A stretch of 64,000 bases of DNA from Halalkalicoccus sp. CG83 (GTDB lineage: Archaea > Halobacteriota > Halobacteria > Halobacteriales > Halalkalicoccaceae), in assembly GCF_037081715.1 (NCBI RefSeq), contig NZ_JAZDDH010000001.1:1488001-1552000 (forward strand), given 5' to 3'. Positions 34,016 to 42,628 of the stretch are shown piece after piece. The notes beneath the pieces are model-generated. The model was not told where the DNA came from and made no database searches. It saw only the letters and a program-made list of their open reading frames with translations. Position numbers and translations under genes: made by a program. Numbering within the stretch: the first letter of the stretch is position 1; each line of letters starts with the position of its first letter.

Positions 34016-35281
34016 CTACAGCGCCACGAGCGCGGCCGAGACGGCCGTCACGACCAACAGGGCGCCGCTCCAGATCGCGACCTGTCGCGTGAACGCTCGG
34101 TCGGAGCTCGTCGCGGCGAGCATCGCCTTCACCATGATGCTCGAGGCCGTCGCGAGCAGGATGGCGACCACCGTCACATCGTATGCGAGCGCGCCGGTCC
34201 GATAGAGCACGACCGCCGAGGTCGCTGCGCCGGCGCTCGAGACCAGCCCCGAGAGCGCCGCGGTCGCGTAGAAGCCGGCGGTGCCGAGATACGCCTCCGC
34301 GAACGCCCCCGAGACGACGATCAGCAGGAAGATCGCCCCGAACCCGAGGGCGTTTCGAAGCGAGAACGGGCTCTCGAGTTTCATCTCGATCTCCTCGCCC
34401 CAGTCGGCGATCGCGGCGGCGATGGCGACGCTACCGACCACCACCGCTCCGAGCGGGACGATCACGCCATAGAGGGGCGCATCGATGGTGAACGCCACCG
34501 CGATCGCCAGGTTGCGAAACGCCATCGCCGCGTCGGCGAGCAGGATCGCTGCCGCCGCGTAGGAGGCCGCCGCGGGGTGCTGACGGACGTGATCGAGCAT
34601 CGTTCCGACGACGGCGGTCGAGGAGGCGAGCCCGCCGAAGAAGCCGGTGACCGCGATGCCGCGCCCGCCGTAGGAGCGAACGATCGCGTAGTTGACGATG
34701 CCGATCCCCGCGACGGTGACGACCATCAGCCAGATCACGCGCGGTTCGACCGCGACCGAGAACCCGCCGGCGCCGACGTCGACCGACCCGGGCGGCAACA
34801 GCGGGTAGATCACGAACGCGAGCACGGCGAACTCCGCGCTCGAACGGAGCTCCGCGCGGCTCATCCCCCACGCGAAGCTGTGGAGTTCGCGTTTCAACAC
34901 CAGGAGCATCGAGGAGAGGATCGCCACCGTCACTCCTTCGATGAACAGCCCCGTGCCGACGAGCACCCCCACGCCGTAGGCGACGAGCATCGAGACGCCG
35001 GTGGTCAGCGAGAGCCCCCGGTCCTCGTCGAGCAACCCCCGCACCGCGAGCAACAGCCCCTGCGCGGAGACGAGCAGACCGCCGACCACGAGCAACAGCG
35101 GCTCCTCGAGGATGGTGAAGACCGCACCGAGCAGGCCGATCAACGAGAACGTGCGGATCCCGGCGGACTTATGCGACCACTCGCGTTCGAGCCCGAGGAA
35201 CAGTCCGAGCGCCGCCGCCAGCAGGATCCGGACGAGCGGACCGTCGAGCGCGACGGTGAACACCGACTCGGCACTTGTCAC
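34016..35281 (-). CDS. MgtC/SapB-family membrane protein with DUF4010
   Basis: A 421-residue polytopic protein with about 12 membrane segments. The N-terminal 150 residues match MgtC: LAAALGLFLGLEREWSHKSA then GIRTFSLIGLLGA near residues 20-52. The rest matches DUF4010: GGRGIAVTGFFGGLASSTAV near 205-225 and ALSGLVSSAGAATSAVVLYR near 345-365. MgtC homologues modulate magnesium and phosphate physiology; the combined form's role is unknown. It starts at ATG 35281 on the minus strand, upstream of the aminotransferase and 39 bases downstream of the PadR gene. Confidence 0.9.
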   Translation of the reverse strand: MTSAESVFTVALDGPLVRILLAAALGLFLGLEREWSHKSAGIRTFSLIGLLGAVFTILEEPLLLVVGGLLVSAQGLLLAVRGLLDEDRGLSLTTGVSMLVAYGVGVLVGTGLFIEGVTVAILSSMLLVLKRELHSFAWGMSRAELRSSAEFAVLAFVIYPLLPPGSVDVGAGGFSVAVEPRVIWLMVVTVAGIGIVNYAIVRSYGGRGIAVTGFFGGLASSTAVVGTMLDHVRQHPAAASYAAAAILLADAAMAFRNLAIAVAFTIDAPLYGVIVPLGAVVVGSVAIAAAIADWGEEIEMKLESPFSLRNALGFGAIFLLIVVSGAFAEAYLGTAGFYATAALSGLVSSAGAATSAVVLYRTGALAYDVTVVAILLATASSIMVKAMLAATSSDRAFTRQVAIWSGALLVVTAVSAALVAL

Positions 35282-35320
35282 GACGGTCCTCTCGCCGTCC
35301 CGAGAGTTAACGACTCCGCT

Positions 35321-35596
35321 CTACGGCTCGACGTACTGCGCCTCCCACTCTCGCCGGGCTTCGATCTCCTGGCGGCCCCTGCGGGTCAGGGCGTAGTAGT
35401 TCGTCCGCCGGTCGCGCTCGCCCTTCTCCACCAGCCCCTTATCGACCAGCGTATCGAGGTTCGGGTAGAGCCGTCCGTGGTGGATCTCCTTCCCGTAGTA
35501 CGCCTCGAGTACCTCCTTGATCGCCAGTCCGTGGGGCTCCTCCTCCCCGGCGATGGTATAGAGCAGATCCCGTTGAAATCCCGTCAGATCATGCAT
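35321..35596 (-). CDS. PadR-family transcriptional regulator
   Basis: A 91-residue winged-helix protein: FQRDLLYTIAGEEEPHGLAI then KEVLEAYYGKEIHHGRLYPN and LDTLVDKGLVEKGERDRRTN followed by YYALTRRGRQEIEARREW. This is the PadR N-terminal domain with the wing and the start of the dimer helix, shorter than bacterial forms. It is upstream of the MgtC-type gene on the same strand and may regulate it or itself. AT-rich sequence at 35610-35720 could hold its promoter and operators. Confidence 0.9.
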   Translation of the reverse strand: MHDLTGFQRDLLYTIAGEEEPHGLAIKEVLEAYYGKEIHHGRLYPNLDTLVDKGLVEKGERDRRTNYYALTRRGRQEIEARREWEAQYVEP

Positions 35597-35797
35597 GTAT
35601 CGCTCTCGGTGACAGTTCGATCCACGATTTCATAAACGTGTGGGAAATCGGGCTTCGATCAGCAGATTTCGAACTATTACGATATACTATCAAACATGTG
35701 TTCGTATTAATATCTCAAACGGCCGTTCGGAACCGGCGGTCGGACGATGATCGGTGGACGGCGTCGTGACTCGCGACGGTCGTGGTCCGTAGAATGG

Positions 35798-35886
35798 AAG
35801 CAATTCACGCGGGAAAACCCCGCGTGACTGCTTGCCGCCCTGAATTGGTCCCCGCTGACGCTTCGGCCCTCCAAAGCGAAGCGTCA
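35798..35886. repeat. Two-hairpin block, candidate IS200/IS605-type end or guide-RNA relic
   Basis: Hairpin A (35798-35833) pairs AAGCA...TGCTT and TCACGCGGG-AAAAC-CCCGCGTGA, 14 pairs with a small internal loop. Hairpin B (35856-35886) pairs TGACGCTTCG with CGAAGCGTCA around an 11-base loop. CAATTCA (35801) can also pair with TGAATTG (35841), allowing a second fold. GGTATAAACC follows at 35908-35917, as after the 13.6 kb block. Such paired hairpins fit the ends of IS200/IS605 elements and the overlapping guide RNAs of TnpB genes, but no tnpA or tnpB is present. The flank 35597-35797 is AT-rich and holds no gene. Confidence 0.55.
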
Positions 35887-35938
35887 CATGTTCAATCACG
35901 CTACGATGGTATAAACCTACCGCAACCGGTCGGATGAC

Positions 35939-36085
35939 TTAGATGTGTTCCTCCTCGAGCACCCAGCCGAGCGAGCGTTTGTAGTACGTGAACATCTCCC
36001 GGATGCTCTCGTGGCGCAGTTCCTCGCTCTCGAGCTGTTCTTTGAGAAACTCGTACTGCTCGCGGACCTCCTCTTCCGAGCGCAT
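35939..36085 (-). CDS. 48-residue conserved-type acidic helical protein
   Basis: The frame reads MRSEEEVREQYEFLKEQLES then EELRHESIREMFTYYKRSLG and WVLEEEHI. It is almost wholly helical with regular charge spacing, consistent with a short helical hairpin or coiled coil. I believe near-identical small proteins are common in haloarchaea, though I cannot verify this here. ATG 36085 is the only good start. It is divergent from the zinc-ribbon gene at 36176. No function is known. Confidence 0.68.
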   Translation of the reverse strand: MRSEEEVREQYEFLKEQLESEELRHESIREMFTYYKRSLGWVLEEEHI

Positions 36086-36175
36086 ACGGCTACTGGGAGC
36101 CCCGCTCTCATCAAGTTACGTCCTCGGGCATCGGTCGGTCGTGGAGGTTTTCCCCTCGGAGGGGGTAGCCGACGC

Positions 36176-36901
36176 ATGGAGATCCGCGGCAATCGCGAGT
36201 GCGCCGACTGCGGGACGCGCTGGTCGTACTACGAGACGGGTGAGGTCACCTGTCCCGACTGTGGCTCGCTTCGCAGCGTCGGTCGCGACGACGAACGCCG
36301 GCTGCACACCGACGGTCCCGCCACGTTCGATCTCTCGTCCGCCAGGGAGGCGCTCGCCGACCGCCCGCTCGTCGAAACGGCCGACGACGTCCGCGAGCAG
36401 TGTCGGCGCTACCGACGCCGACGCGGTTTCGTCCGGGAGGGCGAGCTGCTCGACCTCGACGAGACGTATCTGGTGGCGAGCGAACTCGAGGTTGCGATCG
36501 GCGAGTACGATCGAACGCTCTCCTCGGGGGCGCTCGACGCCGCGACCGACGACGAGGAGCAGCTCTACCTCCTCTCGCTGCTCGAGATCGACCGGCCGCC
36601 GGCCGATCGGGTCCCGCGGACGTTCGAGTCCGCCCGCGGGCTCGCCTACGCGCGGGCGGTCGAGGAGTATCGGACGGACGTCCTGGAGTGGCTCGACGCG
36701 ACCGATGCGACCGAGCCCGCCGTCCGCTCCGCGCTCGAGCGGCTCGAGGACCACCGTCGTCGCGTCGAGGCGCTCGACGGGGCCGTCGACCCGACGACGG
36801 CCGAACGGCTGGTGGAGGTGGCACGCGAGATCGGCCGGTATCTCCGCGAGGGCGAACTCGCGCTCGCGCGCGCACAGGACCGGCTCGACTCGTTAGGGTA
36901 G
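36176..36901 (+). CDS. Zinc-ribbon protein with helical C-terminal domain
   Basis: A 241-residue protein. An N-terminal zinc ribbon (CADCGTRWSYYETGEVTCPD then CG, residues 9-30) is followed by about 200 residues of predicted helices rich in Glu, Arg and Leu (LERLEDHRRRVEALDGAVDP; AERLVEVAREIGRYLREGEL). It may be a haloarchaeal DUF7117-type protein, but that name is from memory. No catalytic motif is visible. ATG 36176 is chosen because it begins just before the ribbon; an upstream open frame runs over the divergent small gene and is not used. Its last nine bases overlap the 3' end of folD. Confidence 0.75.
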   Translation: MEIRGNRECADCGTRWSYYETGEVTCPDCGSLRSVGRDDERRLHTDGPATFDLSSAREALADRPLVETADDVREQCRRYRRRRGFVREGELLDLDETYLVASELEVAIGEYDRTLSSGALDAATDDEEQLYLLSLLEIDRPPADRVPRTFESARGLAYARAVEEYRTDVLEWLDATDATEPAVRSALERLEDHRRRVEALDGAVDPTTAERLVEVAREIGRYLREGELALARAQDRLDSLG

Positions 36902-37786
36902 CTCGACCGCTACGCCCTCGCGCTCCGAGGCGGCCATGACGGCGTTGTAGAGCAACATCGCGCGGGTCATCGGACCTACCCCGCCCGGGACGGGCGTGAT
37001 CGCGCTCGCCTTCTCGCGCGCGCTCTCGAACTCGACGTCGCCGACGAGCTCGTAGCCCCTCTCGTTGTCCGCCTCGACGCGGCTGATGCCGACGTCGATC
37101 ACCACGGCGCCCTCCGAGAGCATCGAGCCGTCGATCAGCTCCGTCACCCCGGAGGCGGCGATGACGACGTCCGCATCGCGGGTCTTCTCCTCGAGGTTCC
37201 GCGTCCGGGAGTGACAGACGGTGACGGTGGCGTTTCCGCCGTCAGCCTTCTGCATCAGCAGGTTCGCCATCGGCTTGCCGACGATCTCGGATCGGCCCAC
37301 GATCGTCACGTCAGCACCCTCGGTCTCGACGTCGTACGCCTCGAACAGCTTCTGTATCCCGTGGGGGGTACACGGCTTGAAACGCGCGTCGCCGGCGACC
37401 AGCCGACCGACGTTCTCGGGGTGGAAGCCGTCGAGGTCCTTCGTCGGGTCGATCCGCCGCAGTACCTCGCGGTAGTCGATGTGGTCGGGGACCGGGGCCT
37501 GGACGAGGTAGCCGTGGATCGCGGGATCGGCGTTGAGCTCATCGATCGTCTCGTAGAGCTCCTCGGCGGGTGCGTCGCCGTCGACGTCGACGTGGACGCC
37601 CTCGATGCCGACCTCCTCGCAGTCGCGCTGTTTCATGTTCACGTAGGTCTCGCTCGCGGGATCGTCGCCCATGAGCACCGTCGCGAGCCCCGGTCGGACG
37701 CCCGCGTCGGCGAGCGTCTCGATCGATCCCCCGAGCGCGTCGCGGATCTCGCTCGCGACCCTCTCCCCGTCGATGATCGTCGTCAT
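36893..37786 (-). CDS. folD: Bifunctional methylenetetrahydrofolate dehydrogenase/cyclohydrolase
   Basis: FolD interconverts 5,10-methylene- and 10-formyl-tetrahydrofolate using NADP. The 297-residue protein has the signature ASETYVNMKQRDCEEVGIEG (residues 44-63, with catalytic Tyr and Lys), YLVQAPVPDHID (about 90), PTKDLDGFHPENVGRL (about 113), and the NADP-binding VTIVGRSEIVGKPMANLLMQ (about 155-174) followed by PVPGGVGPMTRAMLLYNA. The start ATG 37786 (MTTIIDGERVA) matches the family; an ATG ten codons upstream is less likely. With GlyA at 43.1 kb it serves one-carbon metabolism, though not in one operon. Confidence 0.96.
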   Translation of the reverse strand: MTTIIDGERVASEIRDALGGSIETLADAGVRPGLATVLMGDDPASETYVNMKQRDCEEVGIEGVHVDVDGDAPAEELYETIDELNADPAIHGYLVQAPVPDHIDYREVLRRIDPTKDLDGFHPENVGRLVAGDARFKPCTPHGIQKLFEAYDVETEGADVTIVGRSEIVGKPMANLLMQKADGGNATVTVCHSRTRNLEEKTRDADVVIAASGVTELIDGSMLSEGAVVIDVGISRVEADNERGYELVGDVEFESAREKASAITPVPGGVGPMTRAMLLYNAVMAASEREGVAVELP

Positions 37787-37954
37787 GGCCGACCGTGGGC
37801 GATCCACCGCCTTCAACGCTCGGATCCGTGTTCATCTGGGGCCATTATCTCCTTCTAATATGCATATTCGTGTATACACTCGCCGGGCACGTCGAAGTGC
37901 CGGCCGAGTCAGGGACCGGAGTTATAGGCCCGAGGGTCGATGAGTCGGTAGACA

Positions 37955-38512
37955 ATGGCACTGTTAGGTTCGAACGAGGACGAAGGCGGAGAGGTACCGT
38001 CCTCGGAGAGCGATGCGGTGAAGGCAGCCGAATCGACGCCGGTCTTCACCGCCCGGTCGTTGATCCGGGCCGTCCAGGGCGGGCTGTTCGCGACGTTCGT
38101 GATGACCGCGTTCCGGCTGCCGATCCTCCGGTCGCTGCCGCCCTCCGCGAACTTCTGGGCGAAGTACGTCGGAAGCGGCCACCCCGAGGAGTACACGGGG
38201 ATGGGGGCCGTCCTTCACGTCCTCTACGGGGTGAGCTTCGGCGCGCTGTTCGGCCTGCTCTATCCGCGGATGAACCTCCCGCGGTCGGCGACCGAGACCG
38301 AGGGCGTCGTCTGGGGGGCGATCTTCGGGCTCGCGCTCTCGGCGTTCGGCGAGCGCGTGATGCTCCAGCGGATGCTCGATATGGATCTCGAGGCGGACGC
38401 GGAGACGATCTTCCACGCCTCCCACGCCGTCTACGGCATCGCGCTCGGCGCCTGGGTCGGTTCGCGGATCGACCCCGACCCCGACTACGAGGAGTACGAA
38501 CACAGCCAGTAG
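37955..38512 (+). CDS. Haloarchaeal integral membrane protein, unknown function
   Basis: A 185-residue protein with a polar N-terminus (residues 1-30) and four membrane segments at about 38-58, 85-105, 118-138 and 150-165. Conserved-looking stretches are VQGGLFATFVMTAFRLPILR and YTGMGAVLHVLYGVSFGALF. It may belong to a DUF6789-like family, but that is unsure. It starts at ATG 37955; TTATAGG at about 37921 is a plausible TATA element. It precedes the molybdopterin-oxidoreductase gene by 36 bases on the same strand, so they may be co-transcribed. Confidence 0.65.
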   Translation: MALLGSNEDEGGEVPSSESDAVKAAESTPVFTARSLIRAVQGGLFATFVMTAFRLPILRSLPPSANFWAKYVGSGHPEEYTGMGAVLHVLYGVSFGALFGLLYPRMNLPRSATETEGVVWGAIFGLALSAFGERVMLQRMLDMDLEADAETIFHASHAVYGIALGAWVGSRIDPDPDYEEYEHSQ

Positions 38513-38548
38513 CGACAGAGCCTATCCCTTCGAGTCCCTACCCGAACC

Positions 38549-39604
38549 ATGGGCCGGTTCTCGCTGCCAGCGCGGCTCGTCGACTGGACGCTGTTCGCGC
38601 TGGTCTGCTTCGAGGTCGCCTCCGGAGTGGCGAGCCTCACCGTCGGCCGGCCCGAACACCGCTGGCTGTTCTACGTTCACGGGATCGCCGGGCTGACGCT
38701 CGTCGTCCTGCTGTTCTGGAAGCTCCGACGGGTGCGCCGGCGGATCACGGACCGCTCGCGCTGGGACCGGACCACGCCCGTCTCGATCCTCGCCGCGCTG
38801 GTCGCCGTCGCCGCGCTCGCCACCGGGGTTCTCTGGGCGTTCGGCTTCCACTGGCGAGTCGGCTACTGGGAGTTCCTCATGCTCCACATGGCGCTCGGCC
38901 TGCTCCTGTTGCCGCTCGCGCTGGTCCATCTCGCCGGGCGGTATCGCCCGCCCGAACGGACGGACTTCGAGGGCCGGCGCACCGCACTGACGTATCTCGC
39001 CCTCGCCGCGACGGGAACGCTCGCCTGGCGCGCCCAGAGCGCGATCAGCCGGCTGCTCGACACGCCCGGGGCCGACAGACGGTTCACCGGATCGCGCGAA
39101 CGGGGGAGCCTCGCGGGCAACGCCTTTCCCACCACCAGCTGGGTCGCTGACGATCCCGACCCGGTCGATCCCGACGACTGGTCGTTGACGGTCGGCGGCG
39201 CCACCGCTACGGAACTGGACCTCGCGTACGACGACCTCGCGCCCGCCGAGCGCAAGCGGACGACGCTCGACTGTACGAGCGGCTGGTACTCGGTACAGGA
39301 CTGGACCGGCGTCCGGATCGGCGACCTGCTCGACGCGGTCGAGCCCGACGAACGGGCGCGCTACGTGCGGTTCCGATCGGTGACGGGTTATCGCTGGAGT
39401 CTGCCGATCGAGGAGGCCCGCGACGCCCTGCTTGCCACCCACGTCGGCGACGAACCGATCAGCCACGGCCACGGCTTTCCCCTCCGCGTCGTCACGCCCG
39501 GCCGGCGCGGCTTCCAGTGGGTGAAGTGGGTGGAGTCGGTCGAGGTCCACGAACGCTACGACTACGGCCAGTGGGTCGTCATCTTCACCAGCGGGTTCTC
39601 GTAG
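38549..39604 (+). CDS. Membrane-anchored molybdopterin oxidoreductase (MsrQ/MsrP-like fusion)
   Basis: A 351-residue protein in two parts. Residues 1-150 have four membrane segments with histidines in YVHGIAGLTLVVLLFWKL and MLHMALGLLLLPLALVHLAG, placed as in heme b membrane proteins such as MsrQ. Residues 180-351 are a sulfite-oxidase-type molybdenum domain: FPTTSWVADDPDPVD, the molybdenum-ligand cysteine in TTLDCTSGWYSVQDWTGVRI (about 246-265), RVVTPGRRGFQWVKWVESVE near 310-330. Bacterial MsrP repairs oxidised methionine outside the membrane using electrons from MsrQ; here both jobs appear in one chain. Substrate and direction of electron flow are unproven. Confidence 0.85.
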   Translation: MGRFSLPARLVDWTLFALVCFEVASGVASLTVGRPEHRWLFYVHGIAGLTLVVLLFWKLRRVRRRITDRSRWDRTTPVSILAALVAVAALATGVLWAFGFHWRVGYWEFLMLHMALGLLLLPLALVHLAGRYRPPERTDFEGRRTALTYLALAATGTLAWRAQSAISRLLDTPGADRRFTGSRERGSLAGNAFPTTSWVADDPDPVDPDDWSLTVGGATATELDLAYDDLAPAERKRTTLDCTSGWYSVQDWTGVRIGDLLDAVEPDERARYVRFRSVTGYRWSLPIEEARDALLATHVGDEPISHGHGFPLRVVTPGRRGFQWVKWVESVEVHERYDYGQWVVIFTSGFS

Positions 39605-39605
39605 C

Positions 39606-40601
39606 TCAGAGGTCGTTCTCGAGGACGATCTTGCCGACGCCCTCGCCGGCCTCGAGCCGTTGGTGGGCCTCGCCGACCTCGCTGAAGCCGTACCGTCGCT
39701 CGTCGAGCAGCGGCTCGAGATCCCCGTCGTCGACTAGAGCGGCGATCTCGCGCAGTTCGTCGCCGAGGCGGGCCTGTCGTTCGTCCTGCAGGATCGGTAG
39801 GATCGCGAGCACGACGTCGAGCGAGAGGGCGTTCGCGTGCATCGCGCTCAGGTCCTGGGTCGAACTCGACTCGGTGGTGGCGACCCGGCCGTAGGGACGA
39901 ACTGCCTCGAACGCGGTCTGGAGGTGGGCGTCGCCGATCGGGTCGAAGACGACGTCGAAGCCCGTGCCGTCGGTGTGGGCGTCGACGTACTCCTCGACCG
40001 ACTGCTCGGTGTAGTCGACGGTGGCGTCCGCGCCGAGTTCCTCGCTGATGGCGCGTTTCTCCTCGGTGGAACCGGTCGCGATCACCCGGGCGCCGACCGC
40101 GTTCGCGATCTGGACGCCGACGTGGCCGACGCCGCCCGAGCCGCCGTAGACGAGCACGACGTCCTCGGGACCGACGTCCGCCTTGTCGATCAGCATCTCC
40201 CAGGCGGTGAGCGCGACCACGGGAAGCGCGGCGGCCTCCGGGAGCGAGAGCGACTCGGGTGCGGACGCGATCACGTCGGCGTCGGCGATCGTGTACTCGG
40301 CCAGTGCACCGGGGCTGCCCGCAACGCCGCCGGGCATGCCGTAGACCTCGTCGCCTGGCTCGAACTCGGAGACACCTTCGCCGACGGCGTCGACCGTGCC
40401 GGCGACGTCACAGCCCAGGATCGCGGGGAACGCCGGGGCGAAGTCGGGCAGGTCGCCCCGCCGGATCTTGTAGTCGACCGGGTTGACGCTCGAGGCCGCG
40501 ACCGAGATCCGGACCTCGCCGGGCCCGGGTTCGGGCGTCTCGACCTCGCGCGTCTCGAAGACGTCCCCATCGCCGAAACCGTCGATCACGCGTGCCTGCA
40601 T
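39606..40601 (-). CDS. Quinone oxidoreductase-like (zinc-free medium-chain) dehydrogenase
   Basis: A 331-residue MDR-family protein: GROES-like half with AASSVNPVDYKIRRGDLPDF and LGCDVAGTVDAVGEGVSEF, then an NAD(P)-binding half with VLVYGGSGGVGHVGVQIANA (about 146-165) and a C-terminal VGEAHQRLEAGEGVGKIVLE. No catalytic zinc site is evident, as in quinone oxidoreductases that reduce quinones or enones with NADPH. The start ATG 40601 (MQARVIDGFG) is chosen over far-upstream in-frame ATGs that add Arg-rich sequence. It converges on the molybdenum enzyme gene, two bases apart. Confidence 0.9.
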   Translation of the reverse strand: MQARVIDGFGDGDVFETREVETPEPGPGEVRISVAASSVNPVDYKIRRGDLPDFAPAFPAILGCDVAGTVDAVGEGVSEFEPGDEVYGMPGGVAGSPGALAEYTIADADVIASAPESLSLPEAAALPVVALTAWEMLIDKADVGPEDVVLVYGGSGGVGHVGVQIANAVGARVIATGSTEEKRAISEELGADATVDYTEQSVEEYVDAHTDGTGFDVVFDPIGDAHLQTAFEAVRPYGRVATTESSSTQDLSAMHANALSLDVVLAILPILQDERQARLGDELREIAALVDDGDLEPLLDERRYGFSEVGEAHQRLEAGEGVGKIVLENDL

Positions 40602-40768
40602 GCTCTCCGGTTCGGTCTCGCCGCGGGTGTATCTTGGCGTAGCGGATGGGAAGACCCCACGGATCGGACTCCGAGCGCGCCGCTGGGCACGTACGCCACC
40701 CCGGAGAACGTCGACGCCGATAGACGTCACGTTTATCACCTCCGGTTGGGAGGAATGAGACGAATGAT

Positions 40769-42325
40769 ATGAGCGATTCGACAGACACGGACGTCATGAG
40801 CGGGTTCGGCCGAGAGGAACAGGAGCGGCCGCACATCGAGTTCTACGGTGGACGCGGCATGAGCGCGGTCCCGATCGTCTTCTTCATCGTGTGGGCGATC
40901 GCCCAGACCGCGCTCTGGCGCATCTCCGACACCGAGGGCCTGGTCGCGGGCATGCTGATCGGACTGATCGTCGGGATGCTGTTCGCGAAGGGCAACTGGA
41001 AGACGTACGCGAACACCATCTTCGAGGGGATGACCCAGCCGGTCGCCGTGACGGCGATCGTCGCCTGGCTCTGGGCGGGCATGTTCGCCGAGACGCTCCA
41101 GGTCGGCGGATTCGTCGAGGGACTGGTCTGGCTCGCGGACGCCACCGGCGTCGGCGCGGTGCTCTTTCCCGCGATGACGTTCGTGCTCGCGGCGGTGCTC
41201 GCGACCGGCATCGGCACCGGCTACGGGACGACGATCGCGTTCGTCACGCTGTTCTTCCCGGCCGGCGTGTTGCTCGGGGCGAACCCCGTATTGCTGTTCG
41301 GCGCGATCCTCTCGGGGGCGATCTTCGGCGACAACCTCGCGCCCGTCAGCGACACGACGATCGTGAGCGCCGTCACCCAGGACTCGGACATCGGTGGCGT
41401 CGTCGCCTCGCGGTTCAAGTACGCGATCATCGCCGCGGCGATCGCCTTCGGGGCGTACATCCTGGCGGGCGCGGTGATGCCGGGCGTCGACGTTTCGGGC
41501 GACGCCCAGCAGATCCTCCTCGATCAGAGCCGGCCGATCGGGCTCGTCCACCTGCTCTCGATGGCGATGGTGATCGGCACCGCCGTCGCCGGCCGTCACA
41601 TCGTCGAGGCGATCTCCTGGGGGATCATCACCGCGGTCGTCCTGAACGTCGTGCTCGGGCTCTCGACGGCCGCGGAGATCGTCGTCTTCCGCGCGCCGGC
41701 GGACGCGCCGCTCGCGGAGCCACTCGCGTTCCTGCCGATCCTCGAGATCGTCGAGGACCCCGAGGCCGTCGGCGTCGGCGGCAGCATCCTCGAGGGCGCG
41801 GTAGGATTCTTCGCGCTGTCGATCCTCGTCCTGTTGATCATCGCCGCCGCCCAGATCATGATCCGCGGGGGGGCGTTCCAGGCGATCCTCGACTGGTCGC
41901 TCGATCGCCTCGCGACCAACGTGCGAAACGCCGAGCTCACGATGGTCGGCTCCTCGGCGCTGATCAACGCGGTGATCACGATCAACACCGCCGCCGAGGT
42001 CGCGATCGGTCCGTTCATCTCGAAGGTCGGCGAGCGGTTCAACATCAACGGCTACCGCCGGGCGAACATCCTCGACGCCCAGACGTCCGCGCTGGGGTAC
42101 ATCTTCCCCTGGTCCGGCGGCGTCCTCGTCGGCTACACGGCGATGGCGGAGCTGCCGGGCCAGTTCGACTGGTTCACTGCCGGGATGGTCGTCAACCCCG
42201 TGCAGGTCGTACCGTTCGTCTTCCACGGCTGGCTGCTCGTCACCGTCTTCGTGCTCGCGGCGATCACCGGCTTCGGCCGCGAGTATCTCACCGACCGCGA
42301 GAGCGAGGAGGTGGCCCGACTATGA
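40769..42325 (+). CDS. NhaC-family Na+/H+ antiporter-like transporter
   Basis: A 518-residue protein with about 12 membrane segments, distinct from the NhaC protein at 9.9 kb. Key stretches are ATGIGTGYGTTIAFVTLFFP, GAILSGAIFGDNLAPVSDTT (about 171-190), SSALINAVITINTAAEVAIG and LDAQTSALGYIFPWSGGVLV. Family members exchange Na+ for H+, malate, lactate or amino acids; the substrate is undecided. TTTATC at 40732 points to a transcript start close to the ATG, hence nearly leaderless. It overlaps the next gene by four bases (ATGA). Confidence 0.88.
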   Translation: MSDSTDTDVMSGFGREEQERPHIEFYGGRGMSAVPIVFFIVWAIAQTALWRISDTEGLVAGMLIGLIVGMLFAKGNWKTYANTIFEGMTQPVAVTAIVAWLWAGMFAETLQVGGFVEGLVWLADATGVGAVLFPAMTFVLAAVLATGIGTGYGTTIAFVTLFFPAGVLLGANPVLLFGAILSGAIFGDNLAPVSDTTIVSAVTQDSDIGGVVASRFKYAIIAAAIAFGAYILAGAVMPGVDVSGDAQQILLDQSRPIGLVHLLSMAMVIGTAVAGRHIVEAISWGIITAVVLNVVLGLSTAAEIVVFRAPADAPLAEPLAFLPILEIVEDPEAVGVGGSILEGAVGFFALSILVLLIIAAAQIMIRGGAFQAILDWSLDRLATNVRNAELTMVGSSALINAVITINTAAEVAIGPFISKVGERFNINGYRRANILDAQTSALGYIFPWSGGVLVGYTAMAELPGQFDWFTAGMVVNPVQVVPFVFHGWLLVTVFVLAAITGFGREYLTDRESEEVARL

Positions 42326-42600
42326 GCTTCCTCTCGAAGTACCTGCGCGGCTGGAAGTTCCGCACCACCCACCCGACGCTGCAGCCCGGTTCGGAGGTCA
42401 ACGTCTTCCTCGCGGAGTACGATCCCGGGGAGGATCGAGGGGTCGCGTTCATCGGCGACACCCGGCTCTACGTGAAGAACGCCGAGCCGGAGCACGTGGA
42501 AAAGCGGATCCGCGTCGCCGTCAGGGAGTTCGAGCCCGACGACTCGATCGGTCGCGGCGAGTTCGTCGCGGTCGTGGGCGAGAGCTCCTACACCGAGTAA
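42322..42600 (+). CDS. Small TRAM-like (DUF7513-type) protein
   Basis: A 92-residue protein with an N-terminal MSFLSKYLRGWKFRTTHPTL segment and then an all-beta pattern (EVNVFLAEYDPGEDRGVAFI; GDTRLYVKNAEPEHVEKRIR; VAVREFEPDDSIGRGEFVAV). The middle looks like a TRAM fold, which binds nucleic acid; the DUF7513 label is from memory. The ATG overlaps the transporter stop by four bases, so it is translationally coupled to an NhaC-type antiporter, which is an odd pairing for a putative RNA-binding protein. Confidence 0.72.
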   Translation: MSFLSKYLRGWKFRTTHPTLQPGSEVNVFLAEYDPGEDRGVAFIGDTRLYVKNAEPEHVEKRIRVAVREFEPDDSIGRGEFVAVVGESSYTE

Positions 42601-42628
42601 CCCTCGTCGGTTCGGTTCGGTTCGGTTC

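Noticed and set aside
35690-35899. A 69-residue minus-strand frame spanning the 35.8 kb hairpins
   Set aside because: It is a translation of the palindromes themselves, is basic unlike neighbours, and has no start signals.
40739-40772. Hairpin CCTCC-GGTTG-GGAGG and a five-codon frame ATG AGA CGA ATG ATA TGA before the second NhaC gene
   Set aside because: TTTATC at 40732 puts the transcript start near 40760, downstream of the hairpin, so it is probably not in the RNA.
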